Source: Anisus vortex
Lineage: Eukaryota > Mollusca > Gastropoda > Planorbidae
Direction: 5' to 3'
DNA: 64,000 nucleotides
NCBI GenBank assembly: GCA_949126835.1
Contig: OX421494.1
Location: 24,148,696 to 24,212,695 of the forward strand
The position numbers were made by a program, and so were the translations under genes. How positions within the stretch are numbered: position 1 is the first letter of the stretch; the number at the start of each line of letters is the position of its first letter. Below are positions 49,101 through 59,425 of this stretch, piece after piece. Below the pieces are notes generated by a model. That model saw nothing but the letters and a program-made list of their open reading frames with translations. It was not told the DNA's origin and did not search any database.

Positions 49101-52100
49101 CTGGCATTAGACATTGCAGAGGAATCAGAAAACCAAAATTTTGTTATTTTATCCGATTCGTTATCTTGTCTTACTGCTATGGGAAACTGTAATACCAGGA
49201 ATATATCTGCCTTGGACATTTTGACAAAATACCAATCAATATATGAAAGAGGCAAACGTGTCGTTTTCTGTTGGGTTCCTGGTCATGCAGGGATAGATGG
49301 AAATGAAAAAGCTGACAGAGAGGCTAAAGCCGCCCTGTTGATATCAGAGAGTATTATCCCAATACCATATCGAGACTTGAAACCTTTAATAATTAAACAT
49401 GAAAGACAAACATGGACTAACTTCTTGAAAACCGAATGCAATAAACTGCAGTATTTGGAAAATTCAAAAACCTGGCATGATACAGGCCAACTTGTTCGAA
49501 AGGACGCAGTTATTCTCTGCAGACTACATACAGGACATACGAAACTAACACATTCGTTTATCTTAAATCGAGAAATGGCCCCAATGTGTGCTTTCTGCAA
49601 TGCCAACTTAACAGTGTCTCACATTTTGTTGGAATGTAATACATTTGATGACATTCGACGTAAATTCTATTACTGTAGAACTCTTCATGAACTTTTCAGC
49701 AAAATTAAACCAAAACATATAATAAACTATATTAAAGACATACAACTGTACAACAAAATCTAAAGATACAAGAACAATAAAATGGATACAAGAGAAAAAT
49801 GACAACAACGTTATCAAAAAGGCCCTATATAACCTTCGATGTTGATGAGCCGGAAATTCAACAATTCAATTCAATTCTACTCACTTTTACGGAGCTTTTT
49901 CTTTTTTTTTAAATTACAGTTTTTATGTGTGCATAAAAGTCATACTTCTATTTATATAAAATCAACAAAGTCAGCAGCATAAGTGATAAACTAAAATTTT
50001 CTATTCCGGAAAGTTGAAAGTAAATGTCCATTTTTGGTTGTCCCGATCGATCAGACGGCATAGTAGTCTATAGCGCACAAACATATATAGACTATGTATA
50101 AGCTTATTCATTTTTATTTGACGTCGGATATCTTAGACCCCCCTTTCCCCCCCTCATCACACATCGTCACAAATGCGTGACCCCCCTCCCCCCTAATCGT
50201 GTGACGTCATTTATGGACGGCCCCATAACATTAATTTATGATTTTACAGAATGTAACATGAATTAACGGCACTTTTCTGAGGTATGTTGAAGGCGAGGTC
50301 ACGAGGGGCCTCCACATAAATTTGGGAACAGGGCCACAACAATCCTAAATACGGCCCTGCAAACGTGTGTAGCTTAATCAAGGTTCTTAAAGGCATTGTT
50401 GTCTGTTTTTTTTTATCTGGCCTTTATCTAACCACGTGGTTTGAGAGAGTTTTCAATAGTGTCCTCGGCAGCATCAACCTGGTCACCAAGTTTATTCTCT
50501 ACCAAATTTTAATCTAAATCAGGAGAGGCTCAATTTAGGCCATTTTCAGTCACCCAAAGAACTATCGGGAACCCCAATGTGTGTCTTTTCGTGTCTTAAG
50601 TACCGGGAATGCTAGGTGGAGTCGTCACCCTTTACAGCATTTCACTCGTTGGCTCTCAAAGGCGTAGCTAAGGGGGGATGTATGAAGCACATATGTGCCC
50701 AAAGTAAAAGGGCACCAAAATGAGGCTTACAGCGTTATATTTATAACAATTTATTTGATTAAACGAGAAGGTAAGTATTAAGTAAATAAAATTTCCACAT
50801 AGTATTCTCTTAACATTGACACAAGTTTCTCATTTTCCTAACAAATGTTCTATCCAGCGAAATGTGCCATTGTTCTCAAAATAAACTTTAAAAAAATACA
50901 GAACTGGTACAGTAGACAAAACAATGATAACAAAAACATTTTTTATAGAAATTAAGTTATCACAATATAGATCTAGAGCGGTATAAAATAAACAGAAAGT
51001 AAATAGAGCGTTCTCAGTAGGCGGAGCTTAAGTTTTTTTGTGTACATTTAGTGACGTATTTGTGTAAATATAGAACCCACTTGAGGTACAAACATAACGT
51101 GGTGAAAGTAAATTACTTCTTTATCATGCAAAATTCACATCTGAATATTGGCTATCTTACTCAAAAATAAGGAGGTAAATAGTAGTACTGTAGATTAATT
51201 GATTAATGTGATTAGGCTAGGGCCGGCTAGACCTATTTACACTTTCAATTTCACTTTATAGGCCTACACTTTTAATGTTTCGTAGGCTAGGCTACGATGT
51301 CAAGTGATAGGCCTAGTGTTGATGAACAGGCTATCTAGTCAAGTCACTATTAGGCTCACATCGTCTATGATCTATGTCTATGATAATAATAAAATAGCCT
51401 ATTTTATTTAACATACATAATACAGCTTAAATCTTAACAAGACTTAAAACACAACACATCATTTAAAAAAAGCTCGAGCCTATATGGAACTTTATTAATA
51501 CAGCGGTCATATTTAATTGTACACCATTACTCAAAGTAAACACAAATCACGTGCTTTTTGTCACGGGATTGCAAACGCCCTATAAATACGAAAAAATTTT
51601 TTTAGTATAATAATGTCAATGTTAACTTTATTGTAAAATATGATAGCTTTGTAAACCTGTCTTAAGTATTAAAAAACGTATAAAAAAATTATATTTGAAA
51701 AAGCCTCTTTTTATTTAAAGTGGGTTTTCTATAAGAGATTGTGTCCCCTTTGCTTCCACGTGGTAACGCATATTATGTTGTTTAAGCCTGTTGTTGCTTT
51801 GTAATCCGTTTTTTTTTTAAGGTAAATAATATAAATGCAAACGAAATGAAAACATAGGCCTTTGTAACTATATGTTATAGCTGTCTTTAGAGTTATTAAC
51901 TTATTTAGGCCCTACACCGCCTCCCGGCCCATACATAAACAACAACAACAAATTATAGGTGTGTCTCCTGGATGATACTAGGAGATGATGTTACTACTGT
52001 CCCTTGTTCAACCCAACCTCTGATGCCGCAGCCCACTGAAGTGATAATAAACTGCATTTTAGTCATGTATTATACTTTCCACTGTCACATAATGAGCGAT

Positions 52101-53088
52101 AAAGTCCCGTGACCTCTATTGACAAGTCTCAATGACGCCTGACCTTTTCAAATGGAAGAGATCATGAACTTCCGGTTCAATTTTTTAATTTTTATTTATT
52201 TTAGGTATCTTATACATTAGAGACGCTCCTTCTATAAAGAAGATTATTGCGTCCTACAAGGCATTTCCGTAAACAAAAAAGCATGTTTTTGCTGGTGTTT
52301 GACAATTGATTTCAACGGCCAGTTCTAGTCTTTTAGAAATTACAAAGGCTACAAGATTAGTTATGAGGAGTCCGTTTTTAACATCATAAGTGAGTAGGCG
52401 ATAATTAAATTATCAAAGTGTTAGTCGCGTTAAGTTAAATGTATCTTTTTTTATAAAATAAATTTGCCCCCTTGGTTATTAAAATAACACAATACGTAGA
52501 TTCATAAAAACATTAAACGAAAATATTTGGGCATCAAGCAATTTGTTTGGGATTATAAATAGGCGATTCTTCACCTCTGACATTCACAATCCATTATTTT
52601 CTTTTGGCAACATCTTTTGAAAAGGAAATAAAATTTAATCCCAACATCTTTTATTACAACCAGTAACGCAGAACACAGAGATGTTTTTTTTAAAATCAAA
52701 TTAACGAATGGGACCGGAAATATTTTACACTTCGACCTTTTATGCACACATAATCGTTAAGACTTGTCACTTCCTCCCGCCCTCCTTTCACATCATTTCC
52801 CCCAAACAAACAGTAGGCTAAAAGTAAAAAAAAAAATAATACAATATTTAAAAGCACCTCTTTTAAATAAATAGAGCGTTACTAAGAACATGAAAATCAT
52901 ATTTTATTTACCGAACTGCCAACTGTTCTTTTCTCACGTCTTTTAAAAATCACTTTCTTGTTGTCGTTGGCCGAATCCGAGACGTCGTAGAACGAAACAG
53001 ACAGTATCAGCAATAGGATTAGCGCATGTTGAGACAACCGTCTCATGAAATCTCCGGGTCTTGAGCACAGTTGGCGATGTCCAGCCAT
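40019..53088 (-). CDS. Secreted four-cysteine protein B, family unrecognised
   Basis: Three minus-strand exons, all phase 0: 53088-52912, 45744-45613 and 40189-40019. Exon 1 has ATGs at 53088 and 53046; either gives a signal peptide around HALILLLILSVSF, followed by a dibasic site (KRREKR), so a propeptide is likely. Exon 2 ends PENVNCHVEVPV. Exon 3 gives TIGGRCVVLGNQMVGCQAG, MYLAFSSEC and an Arg/Ser/Pro tail ending RPNRSRP-stop. Length is 145-159 residues. The mature part has four Cys (C-x11-C-x9-C-x11-C), enough for two disulfides. A hormone, growth-factor-like, defence or matrix role is possible; none can be chosen from sequence. Support comes from the paralogue at 62944-59426, which matches exon 2 and exon 3 with the same phases. 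Introns of 7.2 and 5.4 kb are full of transposons. Confidence 0.75.
40988..41116 (-). pseudogene. LINE reverse-transcriptase fragment
   Basis: The minus strand reads ANADDVASIADTQPALQHM then RIALKAQTCGLRINV, the active-site (Y/F)-A-D-D region with Asn in place of the aromatic residue. About 43 codons survive. It lies in the intron between exons 2 and 3 of gene B. Confidence 0.75.
41371..41553 (+). mobile_element. tRNA-derived SINE with LINE-like tail
   Basis: The head GCCGGCTGGTCCAGCGGTTAG holds a box A; GGGTTCTATCC is box B. The tail from about 41491 (ACGTAATAATCTTCTACC, AGAAGGAACGTCTGTAA, TAAGATAAGATAA) matches the 3' tail of the LINE ending at 31443. A minus-strand copy is at 55724-55893. 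Confidence 0.88.
41870..42074. mobile_element. hAT-like MITE, 205 bp
   Basis: Left end CAGCGATGCCGAACC and right end GGTTCGCCATCACCG are imperfect inverted repeats; the interior has GGCACGCG words. Flanked by AGCTTAGG (41862-41869) and GGCTTAGG (42075-42082). The right duplication is also the left TSD of the next element. Confidence 0.82.
42399..42572. mobile_element. Deleted hAT-like MITE inside the hAT element, exact TSD
   Basis: Starts CAGTGGCGTATTTAGGC like the copies at 3166 and 45969, but the right part is deleted and ends CACAATCCTG. GTTTCTAC flanks it exactly (42391-42398 and 42573-42580). Confidence 0.9.
43037..44673 (+). pseudogene. zf-MYM/hAT transposase, broken
   Basis: Pieces on the + strand follow the usual order of ZMYM1-like transposases: VHNYLTSECKKDFSKCRGQS then YDNDTNMSGKYKG (about 43080-43190), NLVGRTAINF, FFSSSTHRWAVLLSFFKD, SLSKTRWEAHS (about 43373-43405), then DKFRIKIFIPVMDALE. 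A 347-bp MITE interrupts the codon run after A-L-E (43845-44191), and the frame resumes with the same ALE. The C-terminal hAT dimerisation region SGERSFSHLKRIKNEFRTTM is at about 44490-44550 and the stop near 44673. Several frameshifts and stops make it non-functional. Confidence 0.88.
43845..44191. mobile_element. hAT MITE inside a hAT transposase ORF, exact 8-bp TSD
   Basis: Ends CAGGGGTCGGGAACC and GGTTCCCGACCCCTG; CATTAGAG is duplicated exactly at 43837-43844 and 44192-44199. Same family as 20859-21232, in the opposite orientation. Confidence 0.96.
45268..45524 (+). mobile_element. tRNA-derived SINE, plus strand
   Basis: Degenerate box A region then box B GGGTTCGAATCC at about 45310-45321, and a body that matches the complement of 23856-24137 (GGCTAGGATTTTTT, GAGGGTGTC, GCCGTGGCCACA), ending near GGTACTTTACTA. 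Confidence 0.83.
45613..45744 (-). CDS. Secreted protein B, exon 2 (44 codons)
   Basis: Acceptor cttttcacag and donor GTG|gtaatg. Encodes PSQNGTNVSDILSRLPQ .. YTPRVPSPENVNCHVEVPV. It is open only in this frame and matches exon 2 of gene A at T-P-R-x-P and V-N-C-H-x-E. Confidence 0.78.
46520..48357 (-). pseudogene. Broken transposase-like gene of the 4.07-kb element
   Basis: Minus-strand pieces from 48357 to about 46520 in several frames. N-terminal: SRTRLNAKNKLNALIESNPE. Middle: MHGSDSHEIRQSDVYRSIK and CFVSQDDKARVLIGLTPSNK. Core (about 47653-47222): STVDGGSDENQRYGKVIKIA, FDAVFIATNAPGRSSFNRVE, RKMAPLSTGLILGLPHDH. C-terminal: EFIGPTVSEIDGE then an acidic end. The D-G-G-x-D-E-N and N-A-P-G-x-S-x-x-N-x-V-E motifs look like catalytic-core blocks of a DDE-type enzyme, an inference from conserved-looking acidic residues and TIR context. 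Frameshifts and stops separate the pieces. Confidence 0.75.
48600..49870 (+). pseudogene. LINE 3' fragment encoding RNase H (I-like clade)
   Basis: A continuous ~383-codon frame (48612-49763, no 5' ATG needed) begins inside ORF2 and contains an RNase H domain: VQIYTDGSKND (first Asp), NTAEALAICLALD (Glu), VILSDSLSCL (Asp), CWVPGHAGIDGNEKADREAK (His and last Asp). It continues to the zinc-knuckle-like CAFCNANLTVSHILLEC (C-x2-C-x6-H-x4-C). ORF2 ends at TAA 49763, with an ATTCAATTCAATTC tail near 49860. RNase H in ORF2 is known for I, Nimb and related clades. It is 5'-truncated but surprisingly intact. Confidence 0.9.
50360..52117. other. Intronic non-coding stretch
   Basis: Lies in the first intron of gene B. 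A single-ended hAT-like terminus (GGCGTAGCTAAGGGGGG) is at about 50663; its partner was not found. Several TAGGCCTA words. Confidence 0.45.
52118..52770 (+). mobile_element. ATTGACAAGTCT inverted-repeat element, third copy
   Basis: Ends ATTGACAAGTCTCAAT and GTTAAGACTTGTCAC. The body matches 11934-12529 in reverse complement (TTTTCAAATGGAAGAG, CGGCCAGTTCTAGTCTTTTAG, GGCGATTCTTCACCTCTGAC). A ~65-bp LINE 3' tail (52198-52262) is inserted near the left end. Confidence 0.8.
52198..52262 (-). mobile_element. LINE 3'-tail fragment
   Basis: The minus strand reads GACGCAATAATCTTC .. AGAAGGAGCGTCTCTAATG .. TAAGATA, matching the LINE tail at 31390-31443. Confidence 0.75.
52912..53088 (-). CDS. Secreted protein B, exon 1 (signal peptide and dibasic site)
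   Basis: The frame from ATG 53088 (MAGHRQLC) or 53046 (MRRLSQHA) enters a strongly hydrophobic core and ends ANDNKKVIFKRREKRTVGSS at donor TCG|gtaaat. The frame would soon stop if not spliced. Confidence 0.68.
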
Positions 53089-53106
53089 AGCACTGACCAC
53101 TTGCAA

Positions 53107-54114
53107 TCTCAGTGAGCGTAGGTTTGAATCTCTCCCAGATCGATAGTTTGGTTGTTGTAGTTTTTTTTTTTTTTAACTTAGACTTAGTTTAACTCACTCA
53201 GGCAGTCTATCGGTTTAAATGTTGTTTTTTAATTTTCACAATTGATAAAGAAAGGTTTCGAAAATTTTAATTCCCTACCACGTTTAGACGTCCGTGTAAA
53301 AAGAATAAATGGTCATCGAATAAAGCATTCACCACTCAGTAGTGAATTTTTTGAACTTAAGCCAAGACAATAGAACGTTCTGTCTGCCTTATCTCCCTTC
53401 TCTCTACTTGGTGGGTCCCGACAAGAGAGGCTACTCTGCCATGTTTCTTGTTTCTATGGAAACGATTTCCCTCCTACTAGGAAGATCTAACTATACACAA
53501 AGACAACTGAAGTAACAGATTGATGTTTGTTGTGTAGATTGTCTATTGATAGCGAGAGAAGGGACGTAATACACATTAATTGTCTGTGTCAGTTTGGGAT
53601 TGCCTGAGTAAAATATATTTGTACCGTATTCATCTTCAGCAGCAAGACACGCCCTTAATTTGAAAAACAATGCAATCTCCCACGCTCTCCCCAAATAAGC
53701 AATATAACTATTATCCTAATTATTTCTTAAAAGTGTACCTAAAATGGGTTAAGTGAATAGTAAAGCATGTAGGATAGTAAGTCTGTATGCGTGTGTTATT
53801 ATATGATCATCGTAGGCCTACTATTTGAGGGCTTATCTACCTGATTGCCGTATGGAGACAAAGGGACGTACATTAATTATGTCAACAATTTTTTGGCAAT
53901 TTTACCCACCTCCCTTGTCAACATTTTTCAAACTTCTATACAAATATGTTAACAATTAATTGTTTACACCCCCCTCCCTCGCGCGCCATATGAACTAATT
54001 TTATACGCTGGCTTTTATGTTTAAAAAAGAATTTAGATTGAAAAAGACAACTGTTAATTTTAATAAATTTCAAAACGTGTTTAACAGATTTCCAATTGAC
54101 TATAACTATAACTC
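53107..54114. other. 5' flank of secreted gene B
   Basis: Candidate promoter or leader region for the minus-strand gene B. No specific element can be assigned. Short frames are unsupported. Confidence 0.4.
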
Positions 54115-54445
54115 TCATAGGCGTAGCCACGAGGGAAGGGGATATAACAAGGTGCCTCCAATCCGAGGATTTAAACTATTTTTTGTTTCTCTTTCATCTA
54201 GAAACATTGAATTAATCTAATTGTAGCCTACGTTTCCCTATTGATAAATTTTATACAATTCTAGTTGTTCAATATTGTGCACCAGTTGTGATTTAGCCTT
54301 CTATTTCCTCCGTACGTTCACTATTCCCTTTAGCATTATTGCCCCCCCCCCCGGACTTTATACATAGTTGCCTTCCATGGCCTCCATATTTATCCTACCT
54401 TGCAGTATTTGCTACCCCCACATTGCAATCCTAACTACGCCACTG
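54115..54445. mobile_element. Putative hAT-like MITE, ~330 bp
   Basis: The left side CATAGGCGTAGCCACGAGG is roughly inverse to the right end CCTAACTACGCCACTG. The TSD is not clear. A C run at 54342-54354 lies inside. Confidence 0.55.
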
Positions 54446-55723
54446 ATAATAATAAATTTTTACTTCATACAATATTTTCAAGAAAATTAGAAATTAAAAC
54501 TATTAGGCCTATAAATAAAAATTATACATAAAAAAAATTATGAAAATAGATCTATATAATCGACCAAATTATAACGTTTTGCCTATGAGGCCTATAAAGT
54601 AGTTAGCGAAAATAAATTGTTTTATATATTAGTTTAAATCTTCTATTGCCTTCCTGTGGTACATTTTCCCCTGATACGTCATTATCCCCCACCCCCCTCT
54701 CATAATTTGCACAATTTCCCCTCCCCCACTTGCACTATGTACCCACCCCTTTGCTACGCCCTCAACAATCGTAGCATACCCTTTTGTTTTTATTTCGTTT
54801 TGATCGCAATAGAGAGGGTAGAGCCCGGTAGACCTTTAGACCACAAAGTTGGCGATATAGTTGGCCTATGAGTTTAATCTATTATTGAATGGTTATGCTC
54901 TTGATGGGCGATTGAGTGTGTGTAATACAAACGCATGACTAATTTCCATTTTTTTAAATTTATTAAATTTATTATAAGAAGTAACATTGTTGACGACAAC
55001 CTTTCTTGACACCCCCTCCCTCCTGCTCCATGTCAACAATTGTCAAACTTTTTCAGCCCCCCCCCCCCCCCCTTGTTTTGTTGACATAATTAATAGACGA
55101 CCCCTATGCTAACTTTGCTATATGAAATAATTATGGTTTTGCATGACCCCCACCCTTCTCTCTCCTGCTACCAATATATTTATATCTATACATCTATCTA
55201 TTTATATATCTAGGCCTTTATAATACAAGCATAATTGCCCGACGTTGCACGGGGAAAAATGGCATAGGTCTATAGCTACAGATAGACTACAATGAACAGA
55301 AAGCTGTTATATTTATTTCTAAAATATAATCATAAATTATTTTGTGAAAACATTTAGGAAATCAGGTAAAAAAAATCGGCATGTCTTTTTATTTAACAAA
55401 AAGTTATGAGAATCGAACACTCGCATGTCTAAAATATACGGTAATTATTAGGCCTATATTTTACTTACTGAAAACATTTTAGGAAAGCGTTAAGTCCTAC
55501 TGAAATTCTTTACAATCTTTTCCACAAAAAAAGTAATATTAATGGCATTTTTTTTATACGTAGCCTGCTAATTGCTATCACAGAAAGAGAAAAAAGGAAG
55601 AAACAAGAGGACAAATGCAGGAAGCGAGATCGCAAAAGTAAAATATGAGAATATGTGACAATTAGATCGAGTGTCTTTAAATTAGCCAATGGGAGTCGTA
55701 GTTGTCATAGACATAGATAGATA
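54446..55723. other. Non-coding stretch with C-rich runs
   Basis: C runs near 54690 and 55057-55072. A lone GCTACGCC word near 54762 may be a MITE remnant. No gene seen. Confidence 0.4.
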
Positions 55724-55893
55724 GATCTTATAAGTTTACAGACGTTCCTTCTAGATAGAAGATTATTACGTCCACTAGGCCCAAAACTCCTGCAGGGCGA
55801 CAAGGATCCGTCGGTGGCAGGGCTAGAGCCCGCGATCTGTCAGTTGGTTTTTGGTTGACAGTCCGGCGAACTAACCGCTGGACCAGCCGGCTT
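55724..55893 (-). mobile_element. tRNA-derived SINE with LINE-like tail, minus strand
   Basis: The complement begins GAAGCCGGCTGGTCCAGCGG, box A as at 41371. The tail at the left (TTACAGACGTTCCTTCTAG, AAGATTATTACGTCC) is shared with the LINE tail. GATA repeats flank both sides (55708-55725 and 55897-55926). Confidence 0.87.
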
Positions 55894-56469
55894 CAATCTT
55901 CAGATAGATAGATAGACAGATAGATAGCGCTTATATGTCAGTCTTTCTGCTTGTCTGTCTTCGCATAATTTTGTATATATAATGCTACTGTTACGCTACT
56001 TTTCTAATGCCCGGATTGGGGGGGGGGGGGGAGATTAGAGCAAATCCAAATACACAATATACAGACAAAAAATATATATAAATGTAGGAGGGGGGGGAGC
56101 TCTGCCCTGCAGACGGTCATAGGCCTACTTATTTATTCGTAAACTATGTAAATGAAAGCATGCTCTGTACATTCTTCGGAGATCCATGCTTAGCAAAATC
56201 TTTTAGACTCACATTGTAGGTTTCAAAGAAAATAACACTGGACGAAAAGCACATGCTGTAGATTAGTGTAGATATTCAAATGGCTACTGCTTTTCATACT
56301 TGCCTAATAACAAATAAGAATCAATCTATGATTGCCTACATAACCTTCTTAATATTCAAAACACTATTATTATTCATATTATTAATGCTTTTGTTTGCGT
56401 ATGATGACATTTTTTTTCCATCTGAAAAACGTAGTCCTAAACTCTTATATGCTGATCTTACTGTAGCCT

Positions 56470-56583
56470 GTGGCGCAGCTAGGATATTTTGCGCCAAGCC
56501 AGGGAACGAACTCTAAAATTGGTGCCCCCGGAATAAAGCCTATGTAGCACCTGCCCCCCCCCCCCTTCAGCTACGCATCTGTC
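56470..56583. mobile_element. Short hAT-like MITE remnant
   Basis: Left CTGTGGCGCAGCTAGG and right CTTCAGCTACGCATCTG are roughly inverted, with GGCGCC-like and C-run subterminal sequence. About 110 bases, no TSD seen. Confidence 0.5.
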
Positions 56584-57547
56584 TGTATCCCACTATGGTC
56601 AGTAAGCCTTTATCTACACATATAGCTTGAATTGATTTAAGACCAAAGCGTGTCTTTTTTTTTCAATTGAATTATGCAACTGTCTTAGGCCCCTATAAGC
56701 TTAGTACTTGTTTTTAACATAGACTATATTATAGTCTATGGTTTTTAATCCTTTTTGAAATAATATATATTAGATATCGAAAATTATGTTCTTCAACCTT
56801 TCCTTTAATGACATCATTGACTGAAAGTTTCATTAGTGTATTCTTGTTGACTACGGCAAAAGATTTAAGACTTGAATAATTCCGATAAAAATGTCTGCTC
56901 TACAAACCAACTTTGTTTCGCAAGTAAACTAATTTTAGTTTAAAAGCTAAAAATAAATGTAGGGCTACAGACCAAAAAAAAAAAATAACGCAGATAGTCT
57001 AGGTCTAATTATTTAAAAAAAAAAAATAATCTGTAACAACATTTTTTAATGAATGTAATATTATACGTTTAGAGAAAACAACACCATTATTTTTATATTC
57101 AGTTTAAGCTTTTAAAAATTTTCGGGCATTATAAGACAAAGCTTTTCTTTTCATTGCCTTGAGATAAATAAGCCGGTCTGTCTAGGGCAAACATCATTTT
57201 TCCTTTCTTTTCCCTTTCCATTGACCACACTCGCAGAGACCCCATGGCGCATGTCTAGACACATTTATTCTCTTATCGTCCCAAAGATAGCTCCGGAAGG
57301 TTAAACAGAGAGTAAACAAACAAATTAACCCTGCGAGTTCTAATAAATGACGTATATTCATACGTTCATAGCTTCACCTTCTTTTCTTTTATAATTCTCT
57401 GTGTCCATAAAACATAACGCTTCATGATTACCGGTAATCACAATGCTGTAAAGATTATGAGACATAGGCCTAGCTGTATCGGTGATGGAGAACAATCATA
57501 ATAAAACAGAACAAAACAAAGAGTCTAAAATTGTTCAATAGTCTCGA
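56584..57547. other. AT-rich non-coding stretch
   Basis: Poly-A and poly-T runs near 56970-57030. No gene or repeat recognised. Confidence 0.45.
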
Positions 57548-57915
57548 GCCCAGGATTGGGGGCGCCTGAATTGGGGTGCTGGATTAAAAATTAAAGTGCT
57601 GGGTTTGGGTGCTGGATTAGGGTGTTGGATTAAGGCGCTGGGTTAGGCTGTTGGATTAAGGCGCTGAGTTTGGTTTCTGGATTACGGTGCTGGATTAGGG
57701 TGCTGGATTAAGACGCTGAATGGGGTTTCTGGATTACGGTGCTGAATCGGGGCGGGGTGATGGGTTGGGTTGCTGGATTACAGTGCTGGTTTGGGGTTCT
57801 AGATTAGGGTGCTGGATTGGGGTTCTGGATTAGGGTGCTGGATTGTGATGTCGGATCAAAATAATGGATGAAGCTGCTGAATGAGGGTGCTTAATGAGGG
57901 CGCTGAATTGGAATG
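57548..57915. repeat. Degenerate 12-20 bp tandem repeat (GGTGCTGGATTA)
   Basis: The word GCTGGATTAGGGT and variants (GCTGGGTT, TTCTGGATTA) recur about 25 times with irregular spacing over 370 bases. Confidence 0.82.
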
Positions 57916-57969
57916 CAGGAATTAGGTGGCCAAGTTATGAAAACAGAAAATAATATTTTTCCAATGAAC

Positions 57970-58195
57970 TAAATCTTATCTTAGATGTTACAGACGCTCC
58001 TTCTATATAGAAGTTTATTGCGTCATACGCTTATCGTAAATACTACAGACAACGATTCTATCCTGAAGGTTATTGTGTCCCACGAGTATCCGTTATCTGA
58101 GCGTAGTCTTACTGCAGTCTTGCATTTCATTAGGGTTTAAAAAATGGTTTATTTGCTGGTTTTCCTGGTTGACTGGCATGCGCTACCCGAGAAGA
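57970..58195 (-). mobile_element. LINE 3'-end fragment
   Basis: The minus strand matches the terminal part of the LINE ending at 31443: CAACCAGGAAAACCAG, ATGCAAGACT, GCGTATGACGCAATAAAC, AGAAGGAGCGTCTGTAA, TAAGATAAGA. It is truncated just inside the C-terminal coding part. Confidence 0.78.
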
Positions 58196-58622
58196 AAGAG
58201 AACTTAAGCATAAGCCTATAAAATATGAATATATGTGTTTATTACTCAATGTCTATCAGAATTTTGTAATAGCTTATTGTGTTGTATTTCTATATTTTTG
58301 AATTTAATGCTTATACCTTTGTATTATTACTACTTTGCTATTCATCGTTCTTTCTGCTAGTGTTTCTAGATTTAGTGACTTGCCAGTTTTAAGTATTCAC
58401 TTGCAGCTCTTCTGAATTTGTTCCAGATTTGTTAATTTGATCATTTGATGAGTCTCGGAAAGAAACAGGCCTGCGTCTACTTTTACGAAAATTTCGGAAT
58501 ATAAAAAAATATTGACCCCTTTTTTTACCAGATTACGAAATTTCGACTATAGAAAATAATATTAGGTAACAAATTTTGTTGTCGATAAACTTAGAGATTA
58601 AATTTCATGATTTCGGCCACTG

Positions 58623-58889
58623 ATCTATAAAAAAAATGATTAAAAGAATCGATTGGGCCCGAAAACAATATTATTGATGCAAAATCAAGTAGCTTTCACT
58701 TATCTATAAAATTAGATTTCCTAAACACTGGTAGGCCTAAGCCTAAATACATTTCATACATTTCAAGTGACTTAATTTTTTTTTATCGTATAGATGTGAC
58801 TAGCGTAGGCCTAGATAGTGTGATCGATTCTAGTCTCAATTTACACATAAAAATTTCTTACAGATGCGTTATCCATTCTTGTTATAGAT
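58623..58889. mobile_element. MITE, mariner-like ends (copy 2)
   Basis: Same family and orientation as 37767-38065: ATCTATAAAAAAAATG at the left, CATTCTTGTTATAGAT at the right, with shared internal words ATTGGGCCC and ACTTATCTATAAAATTAG. Confidence 0.78.
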
Positions 58890-59425
58890 CTTACAAATCC
58901 CAATTTTCAGTTTGATTTTGTGATCTTTTCTTTACGATTCTATTTTTTGGCATATTTCCACCTTTCCAAGAGGCCGATGCAAAACTTTTCTAATCTATTT
59001 ACTAGGCATAATTGTTTGCTAAAAATATCATCAACACAATTGCCTTTGATCAAACTATAGTAAATAAAAGAACAGTTCGTTACTTGATAAACTAAGGCCT
59101 TCATTAATTAATCTATATATGTTTAATTGGCATCTGCGACACGCGTTCGTCTTTAAAAGGAGTTTTTAATAATTACAGTGAATTAAAATTTCAAAATAGC
59201 GTTTTCTAGGCCTAATTCTGAGTTGTCGCTCTGTTATTCCTTGTAATTCATCATTCCAGTGATAAGCACATGCAATTAAATCGCCTAATGAGCTATGGCT
59301 CATGTAGGGCCTACAATATTAAGAAATAAATATAAAGATTGTAATGCAGTAATAAACACTGTCTCTCTGCATTTGGTATACTGTATACCATTTACAGTGA
59401 CGAGGCCAGTGTGAATTATGGTAAA

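Larger units (their letters stand above)
46154..50224. mobile_element. Unassigned DNA transposon, 4.07 kb, GGGGCCGTCCATAAAT ends
   Basis: Near-perfect inverted ends GGGGCCGTCCATAAATTACG (left) and the complement of CGTCATTTATGGACGGCCCC (right), extending into ACGTCACACGATT on both sides. Flanks ACAACATA / ATAACATT fit a diverged 8-base TSD, and the host MITE is continuous across it. C-rich subterminal DNA follows at both ends. It carries a broken minus-strand transposase-like gene and a plus-strand LINE fragment. I cannot place it in a named superfamily from sequence alone. Confidence 0.88.
45969..50359. mobile_element. hAT-like MITE split by a 4.07-kb DNA transposon
   Basis: Left end CAGTGGCGTATTCAGGC; right end CCTAAATACGGCCCTG. 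Outer flanks CAAATGTG (45961-45968) and CAAACGTG (50360-50367) form an 8-base TSD with one mismatch. The two halves together correspond to the ~314-bp MITE at 3166-3479. Confidence 0.92.
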
